NCBI GenBank assembly: GCA_963691705.1 | Contig: OY829537.1 | Span: 23,126,078-23,190,077 of the forward strand | Length of the DNA stretch: 64,000 nt | Direction of reading: 5' to 3' | Source: Viola odorata | Taxonomy: Eukaryota; Streptophyta; Magnoliopsida; Malpighiales; Violaceae | Shown here: piece by piece, positions 21,541 to 33,297 of the stretch | Numbering within the stretch: the first letter of the stretch is position 1 | How the letters are laid out: each line of letters opens with the position of its first letter | Made by a program: the position numbers and the translations under genes | Notes under the pieces: generated by a model | What the model saw: the letters and a program-made list of their open reading frames with translations, nothing else | Told to the model about the DNA's origin: nothing | Databases searched by the model: none

Positions 21541-23798
21541 TGAAGGGTATGACTCGAGTCTGAGGATTCCCAAGAAGGTAGTAAGGGCACTGTGCTAGAA
21601 TAGGAAGGTGGTGCCGAATACCTGACGAGGTAATCAAACTTCCCGGAAGGTTGGCCCAAGGTGTCAATCTCGCGGTCGCCTTCGTCGCGGCGCGCGGAGA
21701 ACCGCTTGCACGATGAAGTCGATCTTTTCTTCTGGACCATTTGGAGCGGGGTTCCATTGGCCTTATGCGGGATAGGAAATCCATCTCCGATCGTGTTGAT
21801 GGATCCTTCCCCAGGGGTCACTTTCTGGGTTTGTATTACCCCGAGACTCGAGAGTTGTCTCACCTTTTCTGCGAACGACTTGCAGCTTCGGATCTTGTGA
21901 CCGTCGCTTCCCTTGCAGTACATGCAGTGACTCGGATTGCCTCCTGAGTGTAGCACATATCCCTCTCGAGCTAAGGCCTGGAAAAGTTGTTCTTGTGGCC
22001 AACTCAATGCGGAAGATAAATGGTCGTTGCTTTCTCCTACCGAGATGGCATTCACCCCTCCCTTTCCTTGGGAATGATTGGGAAGAGGGTTGGTGGATGT
22101 GTTGGGTCCTTTTGCTAATCCTTCGAAAGATACCCATCCACTTTTGATCAAGTGATGGACCTTTGCCTTGAATGCGAAGCAATTTTCCAGAGTGTGACCT
22201 GGGGCTCCAGCGTGATATTCGCATCTTGCGTTGTGATCATACCACTTTGGGTAAGGAGGCAATTGAGGCTGAGCCGGAACCGGTACGATCTGTCCGGCCG
22301 CCAGGAGATGTTTGTAGATTTCTCCTGCAGGGAGAGGGAGAGGAGGTGGAGGCTCTCGGTTCCACCGATTGTTGGTCGTGTTTTGGTTATTTGGGTCTTT
22401 TGGTGGGTTATATGGTTTGGGTTGCATAGGTTGTGATGTTTGCACTGGAGGTGGTGGGAAATGAGTAGGATTTTGAGGTAGGATATTAGCGATTGGTGGT
22501 GAATTAAAAGGAAAGGAGGTGGGTTGATATAGTGATGCCGGCTGATACGGCGGTGGTACCAAATAAGGCGGTGGTGGCGGAAACGGCTGCCCCTGATTAA
22601 CTTGGGGAGCGACAAATCCGACGTCCCTTTTCACGACTGATGCTTTCTTTGGTACAGACTCTGGTGTTGGATGCGTGATTCGCCCAGACTTAATCCCTTG
22701 CTCGACTCTTTCGGCAATTAGGACCATGTCGGAGAAGCTGTTTGAGGGATTCGAGATCAGGTAGTTATAGTAGGGAGCTTTGAAGGTGTGCAAGAAAATC
22801 GACAAGAGTTCCTTGTCGCTTAAGGGTGGAGAGATTCTCGAAGCCAACTCTCTCCATCTTTGCGCATAGGTCTTCACGGACTCGCCGATTTTCTTTTCCA
22901 GATTTTGCAGGTCGGCGCGGTCAGGAGCCACCTCCATGTTGAATTTGTATTGTCGGTAGAAGGCATCGGACAGGTCTCTCCACGTCCTGATCCTGGCTCT
23001 GTCCAGCCCCATATACCATGTTAGGGCGTGCTTGGTCAAGCTTTCTCGGAATAAATGGATCAACAACGGTTCGTTGTGGATCATCTCTGCCATCTTGTTG
23101 CAGTATGCTCTGAGGTGGGTCTTCGGGCATTCTACCCCAGTATATTTTTTGAAGTCCGGGATCTTGTACTTCGGAGGTATGACGATCCCGGGGACCATGC
23201 ACATGTCGGCGGGACCTGTGGGATCGAATGGATCGGCCCCTTCGATTGCTCTGAGTCTCTCCTCGAGAAGATTCAGTCTGTCACTTTTCGGTTTCTCGGC
23301 CCCGATGGGGTTAGAACCGAAGGGCAGCATTGGTTCTGACGAGAACTGAGGTTGTGCTGGGTTGAAAGTGAGGAGCTGAGTTCCCACAGGTCCGGGAACT
23401 GTGCTCGGAGGGATAGGAGGGAGATACAAAGCCTCCAGGTGGGCTTGGCTCTTGCTGAGGTCCATGACAGGGTTGATTGAAAGGTGTTGAAGCGATGGGG
23501 AGATCTCTTCACCCGCCTTAGCTGTAGGATTTGCAGTGATGGGTACTGTGAAGGGATTATCCCATCTCCAATGGCCCGGGGGACCAGAAAGTGGCGGGAG
23601 TACGGAAGGTCCTGCGACGGTGAGCGAAGAGTGAGGTCCTTTTGTTTGAGGGAGATCAAAACCCGGTGGTACTTCGGCGACAGCTTCATCTCTTTCCTTT
23701 TCGGCCCTGGTGGCTCTTTCTGTAGTGATCCTAACTTGCTCCTCTAACTCCGTGATTCTAGCCATTAGTGCTTCATCGGTCTTGGCCGGTTCAGTCAT
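21541..23798 (-). pseudogene. Ogre gag with first zinc-knuckle module
   Basis: I choose the Met at 23798 (MTEPAKTDEA), which opens a coiled-coil-like segment (ITELEEQVRITTERATRAEKE). The frame is open further upstream to 24206 but reads low-complexity and intron-like sequence there, with a TTTTTCAG acceptor near 23870. Then come the retrotransposon gag core (LTWYMGLDRARIRTWRDL, DLQNLEKKIGESVKTYAQRW, LLSIFLHTFK), a Pro/Gln-rich stretch, and two Cys/His motifs, CEYHAGAPGHTLENC and CMYCKGSDGHKIRSC. The frame fails near 21520-21545, where the second module begins in another frame. Confidence 0.87.
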
Positions 23799-24556
23799 TT
23801 TTCGTTTTTGAAGTCTAGTTAGGGGGAGCCTGTGCGGAGTAGCTTGCTTTCGAGGAGCTATTGTGAACCTGAAAAAGGGAAAAACACAGAAAAAGTAAAT
23901 ACAAGTGAGGATATACAGGTGATATGCAATCCCGAGGCCTCCACATTTGCTCATTCGTTTTCCGGCCACACTTTCATTTGATATTTTCAAGGAGGTCGGT
24001 GAGGCGAGGAATCCCAGTGGTTGACAAGATACGAAGGAAGCCTCTATACATTCCCCCGATATGAAGCAAATCTGAGATGCTAACGGCGAAGCCCAAATCA
24101 GCAGGGGTAACCAATGCCGCCATGCCAGGAAGGTCTCTTTTACGCTATACTCTTGACGATGTAATGTCTGATGCCTGGTAAACTCAACCGAGGGGAGAGG
24201 CGACAATCTTTGGAGTTTTTGTGATAAACTAGGAAGACATGGCCATGAGTGAGTGATACTCAGATGTTTTGAATACTTGTTCTGATTTTTCGGAATTTTG
24301 GTGAGATGATTGTGTTTTACCCTGGGGGGAATTTTTTTTTTTTTTTTTGAGTTTATATTGGAGGGATAGTTGATATGGAAAAGATGAGTCGATTTAATAA
24401 ATATCCGAAAGAGTACGACTTTATTAAAAAGTGTTTACAAAATATGGTAGACTTGCCAACTTCCTAAATTCATCAAAAATGGCTAGGATAGATGAAATTA
24501 GGGGTCCTGGCTAAATAGAACAGATGGGCCGATCTCCGAGCCTTTCCCTGAAGGTG

Positions 24557-26278
24557 TCATTCCTGGGCGTCCGAGTCCTGCTGCCAAAGGTACTCCATCG
24601 AAGCCAACTCCCCTTTCTTCATCTCTAACTCAGCCTCTAAGGCGGTAATTCGGCTTTGCAGTACTTGGTTGTTCCTTTCTCCCAAGTCTGCGCGAGTAGT
24701 CAAAACCCTTATCGTTGAATCCCTGTCTTCAATTATGGCACTTGATGCTTCTCTTTTGCGGGTTTCACTGCTCAAGCGTTCCTTAAAGGCCCTGAGGGCC
24801 ACATTCTTTTGTACTGTTTGTACGCGGACGAACTCCTGGTGCTGCCTGTCCAGTTCATTCATCTGGACCTTTAAGCCACATTGACGAGCTTCGGCCATAT
24901 CCCTTTCCTCTATCATCAGATCTCGTTCTTCTTGTGCTGCTAGCATCTGTTCTACCACTTGAGCGTAAGCCATGACATCCATTCCTTCGCTCACTTGCGA
25001 TTCCCCTTCTTCTTCCATCAGTTTTTGATTTTCTGGGCGAGGTAAGACATTACCATTAACTCGTCTCGACCTCCACTGTGGATATTCTGGTATTGTGGTT
25101 GCAGAGATGCCGTGCCCTTTGAGGCAGAAAGGGTGGGCCCAGTCATGGGCGTACAGCTGAATGTTCTGATCTTCTCCAGCGTGCGGCAGGTCTGATTTCG
25201 TCATGCCAAAAGTTACTGGAATGATTTGGGTGATGCGAAACTGTCTGAGGACGAGGGCCGGACAATAGTGAACGCATCCCCATGCTCCGATCAAAGGAAC
25301 CCAAGGTAAGTGTCCGCAGCAGACAATGGGATTGGAAGTCTGCAGCCACTTGGCGTGCCAACTGAAGTCTTCTTCTGAGAGATTTATGAATCGGTTGATC
25401 CAGACATCCTTATTTTCCATCTCCCATCTATCCGTGGTCATTGCATTGATAACCCTGAGAAGAGGACATGACCTTATGTAACTTGCGAAGAAAATGGTCT
25501 GATCAGGAATCTGCTTGAAGTGGCTGACCAACCATACTGTCAACAACTGGGTGCAACATGTAAGTCTCCCTTTCCCTTTTCTTCGACAAGAGTCCAAGGA
25601 GCGAAAGGTCTCGGCCAGAATGGATGTTGTAGGATTGATGGCATTTGTTTCCATCTCGTAAAAGATGTTGGCTGCTGCAAAGTCGATGGCATTCCTCATT
25701 TTCGGAAAGAGGACAAATCCTACAATGGCGAAGGCCAGAATCCTTAAGCGTTTCTTTCCGTTGGACAATCGAAAGCGTGCCTCAATATCTGACCAGTACC
25801 AGAAGTAGTCCCCCTCTCTGACACGAGTAGTGATTCCTAACAGCTTATCGAGCCTTATTTTGACACTTGAGGAGTCGAGTCGAACATTCTGGTATATGGC
25901 CGATATAGGAGAGGTGAAGCACATCAGAGCTGAGTACTCCTCTAGCGTAGGGGTCAAGTCTACCTCTTTGTCGAAAGAGAAGCACCGATAATAGGGATCC
26001 CAGAATTTTAGGGCTGCCCGGATGCAACCCCAATCAGTCTTTACGTCGACTAGGGTCAGTAGCTTTCCATAAATACCCTCAAACTGTGTCTCTTCGTCTT
26101 CAGTCAGCCCATTTCTCAACATCCGGATCCTAGTTAAGTCAAAGTCCACGACTTCTACTTTGATCTTAGTGGTGATGTCAGGGGCGAACCCACGTTCCAA
26201 CAGATCTCCTTGTGCGACCTGATCGTCGAAACTTCGTCCCCCGAAAATATTAAATGAAAGTAGTGTAGGTGTCGTCAT
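24557..26278 (-). CDS. Ogre ORF1 protein (573 aa)
   Basis: An intact minus-strand frame between the 5' LTR and gag. Ogre/Tat elements typically carry an extra ORF here, and its function is not established. The N-terminal ~350 residues are globular, with conserved-looking text around WGCIRAALKFWDPYYRCFSF, LEEYSALM and WLVSHFK. The last ~140 residues are highly charged and predicted by eye to form a coiled coil (EERDLMIEERDMAEARQ, LEAELEMKKGELASME). It has no stop or frameshift, in contrast to gag-pol. I know of no demonstrated activity for this protein. Confidence 0.8.
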   Translation of the reverse strand: MTTPTLLSFNIFGGRSFDDQVAQGDLLERGFAPDITTKIKVEVVDFDLTRIRMLRNGLTEDEETQFEGIYGKLLTLVDVKTDWGCIRAALKFWDPYYRCFSFDKEVDLTPTLEEYSALMCFTSPISAIYQNVRLDSSSVKIRLDKLLGITTRVREGDYFWYWSDIEARFRLSNGKKRLRILAFAIVGFVLFPKMRNAIDFAAANIFYEMETNAINPTTSILAETFRSLDSCRRKGKGRLTCCTQLLTVWLVSHFKQIPDQTIFFASYIRSCPLLRVINAMTTDRWEMENKDVWINRFINLSEEDFSWHAKWLQTSNPIVCCGHLPWVPLIGAWGCVHYCPALVLRQFRITQIIPVTFGMTKSDLPHAGEDQNIQLYAHDWAHPFCLKGHGISATTIPEYPQWRSRRVNGNVLPRPENQKLMEEEGESQVSEGMDVMAYAQVVEQMLAAQEERDLMIEERDMAEARQCGLKVQMNELDRQHQEFVRVQTVQKNVALRAFKERLSSETRKREASSAIIEDRDSTIRVLTTRADLGERNNQVLQSRITALEAELEMKKGELASMEYLWQQDSDAQE

Positions 26279-26778
26279 GTTGAATGAGCAAAATGGGTCA
26301 TATGGGACAAAAAATAAAATTTTAAATGCAAAGTAACCTGCACGTGTCAGAAAATTTACAGTTCGTATAACAGAAAAATCACGTCAATATGCCACGACAA
26401 ACAGGTATAATCATGATGCCTGTGCTGGGGCTATGATTCCGACACCTCTAACTGGCTTGAATGGTTCCCGGATGATACCATGAAAAGGTCCCTAAAGTGT
26501 CGTCCAGTCGCCCGATTCCTTGCGAAATCGTATAACCTTTCGACTGACTTTAGGGGTTCATCCGAGTTGGGATTGGTGAACACTACCCAGGACATGTGTC
26601 CTAGGGCGTCACTACTACCCTCCTATTTTGGTAATTGTCCCCTGGGTGTAGGGCGCTATGAAATGCATATGACAATTAATAAAGTAAATAAATAAACAGA
26701 CCAGCAATTGATCAAAGCAAATAAATAAACAAATAAAACACCTCTCTAAAAAGATAAAAACCGGCTCCGACCCTAAGT

Positions 26779-26796
26779 TCCCCAGTGAAGTCGCCA
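26779..26796 (-). other. Ogre primer-binding site
   Basis: Minus strand TGGCGACTTCACTGGGG begins 3 nt after the 5' LTR. Ogre elements use TGGCGACT-type sites, matched to tRNA-Arg. I could not check the tRNA here. Confidence 0.65.
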
Positions 26797-29319
26797 AACT
26801 GTCGCGCCTCGGAAATTTAAAAAAAATTCGCGAGTGTGCAACGAAATTTGAGACCTTACAATGCTCGGCGAAAAAGGGACGCCTAGCAGCATGCAATGAA
26901 GTCGCCACCCTAATTTGGTTGCTAGGCTTAGGGAACCCTAATTGTCATGGCATAGGAAATATAATAAGTAAAAAACTAAAGGCACAAAAAAAAAGGGTCT
27001 GGACCCCAGACAAAGGTTCGGGGTCGTATTATGGTCTCGGGAAGGTGTTAGGCACCCGAGACACATCCGAAAGCGGTTACCGGTTGATGAGAGAGGTGTT
27101 TAAAAAGGTGTTTGAGAAATGCGTTTTGAAAAAGGGGGCCCTCAGAGGAATCGTCACTTTAGTCTTTATTATGATCGTGATGGGACTGAATTTTCCGTAA
27201 GACTGAATGAGCGCCCTCTTTCTTCATCATCGGGCCATGCATGATTAACTTAATTACTACGTGATCCTAACATGGATTGCTAACAGAGTACCAATTTAAA
27301 TGATTGATTTTAAAGTGAAAAACTGAAGTGGGATCGAAAGTCCCCATGTACATGCAGTCAATACAAGCGAGAATTTAAAATCATATGAACATGGCATTTT
27401 AAGCAACTCTTTAAACACGTTGTTCATGTGGGTTGGTTTTAATTCTAGCAGTTCTATATATCATGCATGCAGTTGATATTTGCGAAAAGCATCGAATAAA
27501 TAAAAGGGACTTGTGAGGCGTACTTTCGAGCGAAGCTTGAAATTAACCTACAAAACGAGAGTGTTAGTGATGGCTTGAGAAATAACTAGGCAATTCTATG
27601 AGTGCGAAAATTTAAATGACAGTCGATTGCACACGTAAAATGATGGATTCTACGCATACGAAAGTGAGATGCTGAGTTTGATAAAATGATGACAGTTGAT
27701 TGTATGCGAAAAATGATGGATTTTACGCATACGAGATTTAAATGCTGAGTTGATTGCATGCGAAAAATGATTGATTTTAAGCACACGAGAATTTAAATGT
27801 TGTGTTGATTGCATGCGAAAAATGATTGATTTTACGCATACGAGAATTTAAATGCTAGGTTGATTGCATGCGAAAAATGATTGATTTTACGCATACGAGA
27901 ATTTAAATGCTAGGTTGATTGCATGCGAAAAATGATTGATTTTACGCATACGAAATGCTGTTTTGATAAGTGCAGAAAAATTAAATGCTATTGGCGATTT
28001 ACAGGGAAGAAAAAAAAAGTTTAATGATTTGCAGAAAATAAAACAGGTTGATAATGCAGGGAATAAACAGTTGGATATTTGCAGAAAATAAACAGTTGGT
28101 ATTGCGACCGACCATGTAGGCGGTATTGAATTTAAATTGCTGAAAGTAAATTGCTGAAATTTAAAGTGCGGGAAAGTAAAGTGCGGAAAAGTAAACAGTT
28201 GATAATTTGCGGAAGGATTTCCAGCAGTTTTGCGAAAAATTAAAGCAGTTGATATTGCAAAAAATAAACAGTTGATATTGCGACCGACCGTGTAGGCGGT
28301 ATTGAATTTAAATTGCTGAAAGTAAATTGCTGAAATTTAAAGTGCGGAAAAGTAAAGTGCGGAAAAGTAAACAGTTGATAATTTGCGGAAGGATTTCCAG
28401 CAGTGTGCGAAAAATTAAAGCAGTTGAATGTTTACGAAAATTAAAATGCGACCGACCATGTAGGCGGTATTGAATTTAAATTGCTGGAAGTAAATTGCTG
28501 GAATTTAAAGTGCGGAAAATTAGGCAGTTGATAAGTGCGACCGACCATGTAGGCGGTATTGAATTTAAATTGCTGAAAGTAAATTGCTGAAATTTAAAGT
28601 GTGAAAAAGTAAACAGTTGATAAGTGCGACCGACCATGTAGGCGGTATTGAATTTAAATTGCTGAAAGTAAATTGCAGAATTAAAGTGCGGAAAAGTAAA
28701 CAGTTGATAAGTGCGACCGACCATGTAGGCGGTATTGAATTTAAATTGCTGAAAGTAAATTGCAGAATTAAAGTGCGGAAAAGTAAACAGTTGATAATTT
28801 GCGGAAGGATTTCCAGCAGTTTTGCGAAAAAGTAAAGCAGTTGAATATTTACGAAAATTAAAATGCGACCGACCATATAGGCGGTATTTTAAATGACGGA
28901 AATTAAACGGTTAGATATAAATGACTGATGTTAGATAACATGACAATAAATATCACGATAAAGAATGAGCAATTCACGTATAAAAGCAATTCAAGAAACA
29001 ACTTGTTAAAAATTAAGCATATGAAATAGTTTACGAAAAAAGTGAATTAAATAATTCATGTATAAAACATACGAAAAATAACACGTAACATAAAAAATAA
29101 ATATATGAAACATGCGAGCATCTTACGTAAAAAAATGGTCTCGAAAACCCGGAAAAATGCAAATGGGCTGGGCTTGACTTGGAAATTTGAAAGAAATGGG
29201 CCAGGAATTGTTCCTGGCCCAAAGGTAATTCATTTAAGTGGTGATGGGCCAAGCCCATCACCTTTCTTCCCTCTCACCCGAAGGGCCATGAGGCCCGTAT
29301 TGCTTCATCTTCTTCCTCA

Positions 29320-29583
29320 TGTCGCCGGCGCCACTGCCGGCGACGGAGGTCACGAACCAGGCGTCCGATTCGCCTGGTTCTTGGCCCAAACTGACCGTCT
29401 CCCCTCCCTCAATACAGAAACTCAATCACAGCAGTAAAACGGGCCCAAAACAGTGACGTGTTTTTTGGAGAAAACCGAAAGATGCATTTTTACGTTTATT
29501 AACGAAACAATTAAACTAAGCCACGATAATTCAAACGAATGTTAGCATGGTGAAATTAGGTTGACACTCAAGCAATTAGAACA
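29320..29583. other. LTR segment present only in the Ogre 5' LTR
   Basis: Between TTCCTCA and CGTTTGAGCAG the right LTR has 264 extra bp with no inverted termini and no target duplication. Only a 2-bp CA match flanks it. Deletion from the left LTR is the simpler reading. Confidence 0.75.
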
Positions 29584-29801
29584 CGTTTGAGCAGTTAAAT
29601 GGTCATCGTAGTCAAGAACAAAAATTAGAGAGAGAAACCGTAAGTGAGAGAGAGAGAGAAGCTTACCGTGGTTTGTCTCGAGAGCAAAGGATTGCGCAAG
29701 GAAGGGCTCAAATGCTCGTAAATTGGACCGGAAAATAGAGAGGGAGTAGTGTGGTTTTTTTTGGGGTGAAAATTCGGCCCCTTTGACGAAGGAACAGACG
29801 G

Positions 29802-29810
29802 CTATTTATA
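29802..29810 (-). promoter_or_regulatory. putative TATA box of the Ogre 5' LTR
   Basis: Minus strand TATAAATAG, identical to the copy at 9787-9795. In this LTR it would drive the element's genomic RNA. Confidence 0.6.
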
Positions 29811-30758
29811 GCCGAAAGACGCGTGGGAGAGTGGCGGAGGGAGCTGCGCGTGGTGGCCGGACATCGTGGTGGCAAGGCTACGGGATAGCCGTGATGATGG
29901 CGGAGGGACAAGAGCTACGGGAGCAGTTGGCTTGGGCGTGGGCTGCTCCGCTGCGTGCTGATCGCCACTGTGCATGTGCATTATGCACATTAAATTGTCA
30001 ACCGTTGATCTGGTTGACTTTCCTTGGTTGACCAGATCAACGGTTGAGATCAAAGGCCATTAAGTCTCATTTAAATGGCCTCGAGCCGAGACTCGCGGGC
30101 AAACGTACTGACTTTTCGAGCCGAAGGTACTAGCGCGTAGAGAAAAATATGACGGTTTTAGCCGTCTACAGTGAATCATGAAAATTTTCCGTTTAACGCG
30201 TTTATTTCCTCGTTCAAGGACGCGGAACGCGGGAACGGAACAAATAAAGCGTTACACCGAAAATTGCGCGAAACGCTGTACACCATTGCGAGCAGAAAAA
30301 AATCTAGCAACTAGTTGATGGAAAACATTTTGAAGTCAAGCTGTTGTCCGCGCGAACTTACTCGGGTCCAATAAAAGCTCGACCGTAAATAATAATAAAA
30401 AATAAAAATACTAAAAAAAATGTGCTAAAATATTAAAAATCCTAAAAATCATGAGATGACCTAAAACGAAGAAACGACTCGCAAACGACTGCCGGATAGT
30501 AAAAAATGTGAGTTTTAAGGCTAAAAATACTAATGATAATAATGACGAAAATACTTGATGAAAAATTAACAACGCGATTTCGAAAGCTGACGATGCTAAC
30601 GATGATGCTAAAACGCGATGCAAACCCTAAAAAGGCCAGTGATAGTAACTTACCTACAGATGACTATAATTTAAGTAAAAATGACAGTAAATTGAATAAA
30701 TGAGAAAAGTTCTAAAATTAAGTAAAAATGGCGTCAAAATTCGGGTATCAACAATAAC

Positions 30759-31104
30759 AAACATAACCTTTGTGAGACATACTATAACCAAAAAACGCAC
30801 ATTTAGCAGATTAAGAAGAAAGTTTGTGGCGTTCATTAGGAGGCAAATGGACAAAACAAACGCAACCAAAATTATGCAAATCAATATAGTCAGGATTCTT
30901 ATGATACAAACGAGAATATGGAGAATCAAGATTGAGCACCAGAGATGGAAGTCGGTTAATCAAATAAACAGCAGTAGATAAAACTTCAACCCAAAATGTA
31001 GAAGGAACAGAAGATTCAATTAATAAACTCCGAGTGATGTCTAAAAGATGACGGTTCTTACGCTCAGCGACACCGTTTTGTTGTGGCGTGTATGGGCAGG
31101 AGCG
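30759..31104 (-). pseudogene. Copia B integrase, middle part with frameshift and stop
   Basis: The minus strand continues the integrase with the TPQQNGVAERKNRH block (catalytic Glu), INRLPS and FFGYSMSHKGYV. A frameshift near 31105 separates it from the upstream frame, and an internal TAA falls near 30800. It ends at the Ogre target duplication (30754-30758) and resumes at 6982. Confidence 0.82.
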
Positions 31105-32913
31105 TTACGAAAGAATGCCTTTCTCACGCAAAAAAATTTGAAACTCATGAGAGATGTATTCGCCACCAGAATCAAATCTGAACACCTTAATATAAGTAGA
31201 AAATTGTGTCTCAACATAGGCTAAAAAGGTTTTAAAAATAGAACAGACCTCAAATTTGGAACGAAGAAAATACAGCCATGTGAACCTACTATAATCATCA
31301 ATGAATGTTACAAAAATTTTGTAGTGAGCATGAGAAGGAATTGGGGAAATTTCCCAAACATCGCTATGAATAGTATCAAAACAATTAGTTGCACGAGTAC
31401 CTGAAGAAGAAAAAGGAAGGGCTTTACTCTTGGCCAATTTACATGTAGAACAATCAAAAGGAAGACGTTGAGAAGAAAAGTCATTTGTAGTCCCTAGTAG
31501 ACCAGAATTCAACAAATGAGATAGAACCATAGAATTTGGATGACCTAAGCGTTTATGCCAAACCTCACTGTTATTGTGAAATTGAGTACAAGCAAAAGAA
31601 AGAAAACGAGGAATAGAAAAGTGCAGCGGAAATAATCGTCCAACTTTAGGCCCCTTCGCGATTGTCTTCCTCGACACCTGATCCTGCACAACACAACCAG
31701 CACGAGAAAAGTGCACATCACAGTTGTTATCCACCAATTGACCAACAGAAATTAGACTAGTAGAAAGTGCTGGTGCTACCAAAATATTCTTGAAGGATAG
31801 AGTGATATCTCCAACCTTGGTAATAGGAATATTATTGCCATTAGCAACTTGAATTTGTCCAGAGTCAGGATATTTGTGAACATTTTGAAGCTTAGAGGAA
31901 GAGTTTGTCATATGATTTGAAGCAGCAGAATCAACAAGCCAAAGAGTATCAGTGTTACCTTGAAGCCGTAAAGCTGAAAAGGCTGAAACGATCATTTGTT
32001 GCACCATTTCAGGGGTAAGAACAGGTACAGCAGCAGACGCAAGCAGTTGTGCTGAATCTGTTGTTGTTGCAGGACTGCCAACCATAGCTTGATATGCATG
32101 CATCTTCCGGTTTGGTGGACGGGTGGGACACTCCTTAATGGTGTACCCTTGCTGTTTGCAATAATTGCAGAACTTCTTTCTACATTGGGAGGCAATATGT
32201 CCATATTCTTTGCAGCTATAACATTGAACCTTGCCCATATCTCGTCCTCTTCCCGTTCCTTGAGCTGCAAATGCGACAACAACATTGTGTTCTTGCTTGA
32301 GCGCGTCTTGAGTGAAGAGACGTTGCTCTTCACGGAGTAATTCTCCAAGGCAAACATCCAAAGATGGTGAAGGGTCACGATTCATCAAATTCGATCGAAC
32401 CGTCTCAAATTCAGATCGAGCTTTCATCAAGAATTGATCCCGCTTGCTTTGCTCATGAACTTGGTGAACAATAGATAAAGATTCAGTGGGTATCTTAGCA
32501 TAGATAATGTCAGTATATTCTGACCACAAATTCAGAAAACCAGAATAATACTCCTGGATGGAGAGATGGCCTTGAGAGTAACGAGCAATATCAGATTCCA
32601 ACTGGAAATGTCTTGCGGTATTATCTTGGTGATACACCTTCTTTAGGTAATCCCACATAGTCTGGGCAGTCTTATAAGGTTTCAGACTAAGAACGATAAG
32701 CGGGTCGACAGACCCCACTATCCAAGCCATAACCCGATTGTTTTTTACCTGCCATGTAGGCAGTTTGGTTGGGTCTATGGGAGCTGGGTCACTCTCATCC
32801 ACAAGACCCCACATATCTTTCCCTTTGACAAAAATTTGGAATTGAAATTCCCAGGCAGAATAGTTCTTGCCAGTAAATCGAACATTGAAAGAATCAGAGT
32901 TGTTCGATGTCAT
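31105..32913 (-). pseudogene. Copia B gag, protease and integrase N-terminal half
   Basis: I choose Met at 32913 (MTSNNSDSFNVRF). The frame is open upstream to 33018, but those codons are hydrophobic leader-like text without family features. Domains in order: copia gag (YSAWEFQFQIF, WDYLKKVYHQDN); a CCHC zinc knuckle CYSCKEYGHIASQC; protease WLVDSAASNHMTNS; the GAG pre-integrase HKRLGHPNSM with CSTCKLAKSK; and the integrase core up to IHSDVW and FRFDSGGEY, which give two of the three catalytic acids. The frame ends in a stop at 31105 caused by a frameshift just before the third catalytic residue. Confidence 0.9.
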
Positions 32914-33040
32914 CTTCAAGAATACCACAAGAAAACCAAGATTGACGACCAAGAACACGAGATGCCAGAAAAAAAACCCTATGAATGTAAGACTACTAAT
33001 CAAGATCAAGAATACCAAAGACTAAAATTTTCTAAAATAT

Positions 33041-33053
33041 GGCTCCGCTACCA
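33041..33053 (-). other. Copia B primer-binding site
   Basis: Minus strand TGGTAGCGGAGCC directly follows the LTR end. It is a two-base variant of the initiator tRNA-Met complement. Confidence 0.7.
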
Positions 33054-33292
33054 TGTCAAGTTTACTGGATGCCTTCTCACATGAGGTAGGCATTTCATAT
33101 ATAGAAGCAGTAAGTTGTACATGCCTGATAATCAGCCTAATAATTATCCTATTTACATCCCTAAATATTAGGCTAAATATATTCTATAATTATTAGGAGA
33201 TACACCTATATTTACATATTATACTTTCTATATATATATAGCTAACATATAGATATGGAAATAAGGAGAATAAGGTGGTGCCCACACTAACA
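33054..33292 (-). repeat. Copia B 5' LTR
   Basis: Same length (239 bp) as 4884-5122 with 7 substitutions by my count. Confidence 0.9.
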
Positions 33293-33297
33293 AAGCA

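Larger units (their letters stand above)
6988..30753 (-). mobile_element. Ogre/Tat-lineage Ty3-gypsy retrotransposon inserted in Copia B pol
   Basis: LTRs at 6988-11771 and 26800-30753 both begin TGTCGCGCCTCGG and end GGGTATCAACA. They are flanked by a perfect ATAAC duplication (6983-6987, 30754-30758). On the minus strand the order is 5' LTR (right), a primer site of the Ogre type, an extra ORF1, gag, protease, a short intron, RT, RNase H, a second (archaeal-type) RNase H, integrase, a 4.2-kb non-coding 3' region with minisatellites, polypurine tract and 3' LTR. The very long LTRs, ORF1, the PR-RT intron and the second RNase H are hallmarks of Tat/Ogre elements. LTR substitutions are few (about 1-2% by eye), so it is younger than Copia A and B. 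Frameshifts and a protease deletion make it non-autonomous. Confidence 0.93.
26800..30753 (-). repeat. Ogre 5' LTR (3954 bp)
   Basis: Partner of 6988-11771. It has the same ~55-bp and ~88-bp sub-repeats (27608-27960, 28104-28890) and the TATA box at 29802-29810. It contains 264 bp (29320-29583) not present in the other LTR. It shows the empty site of the hAT-type element as a single AGTGATAG near 30640. Confidence 0.92.
4884..33292 (-). mobile_element. Copia B: Ty1/copia retrotransposon inserted in Copia A gag, itself split by an Ogre element
   Basis: The 239-bp LTRs (4884-5122 and 33054-33292) differ at 7 positions by my count, about 3%. They are flanked by an imperfect 5-bp duplication, AAACA (4879-4883) and AAGCA (33293-33297). 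The element reads on the minus strand: 5' LTR at the right, primer site, gag-protease-integrase (32913 down to about 30759), then after the Ogre insertion the rest of pol (6982 down to 5130), a polypurine tract and the 3' LTR at the left. Stops and frameshifts show it is inactive. Confidence 0.92.

Noticed and set aside
15979..26278. Endogenous plant pararetrovirus or envelope-bearing retrovirus
   Set aside because: Domain order with integrase, LTRs and Ogre ORF1 fits a Tat retrotransposon; no movement, coat or envelope gene is seen.
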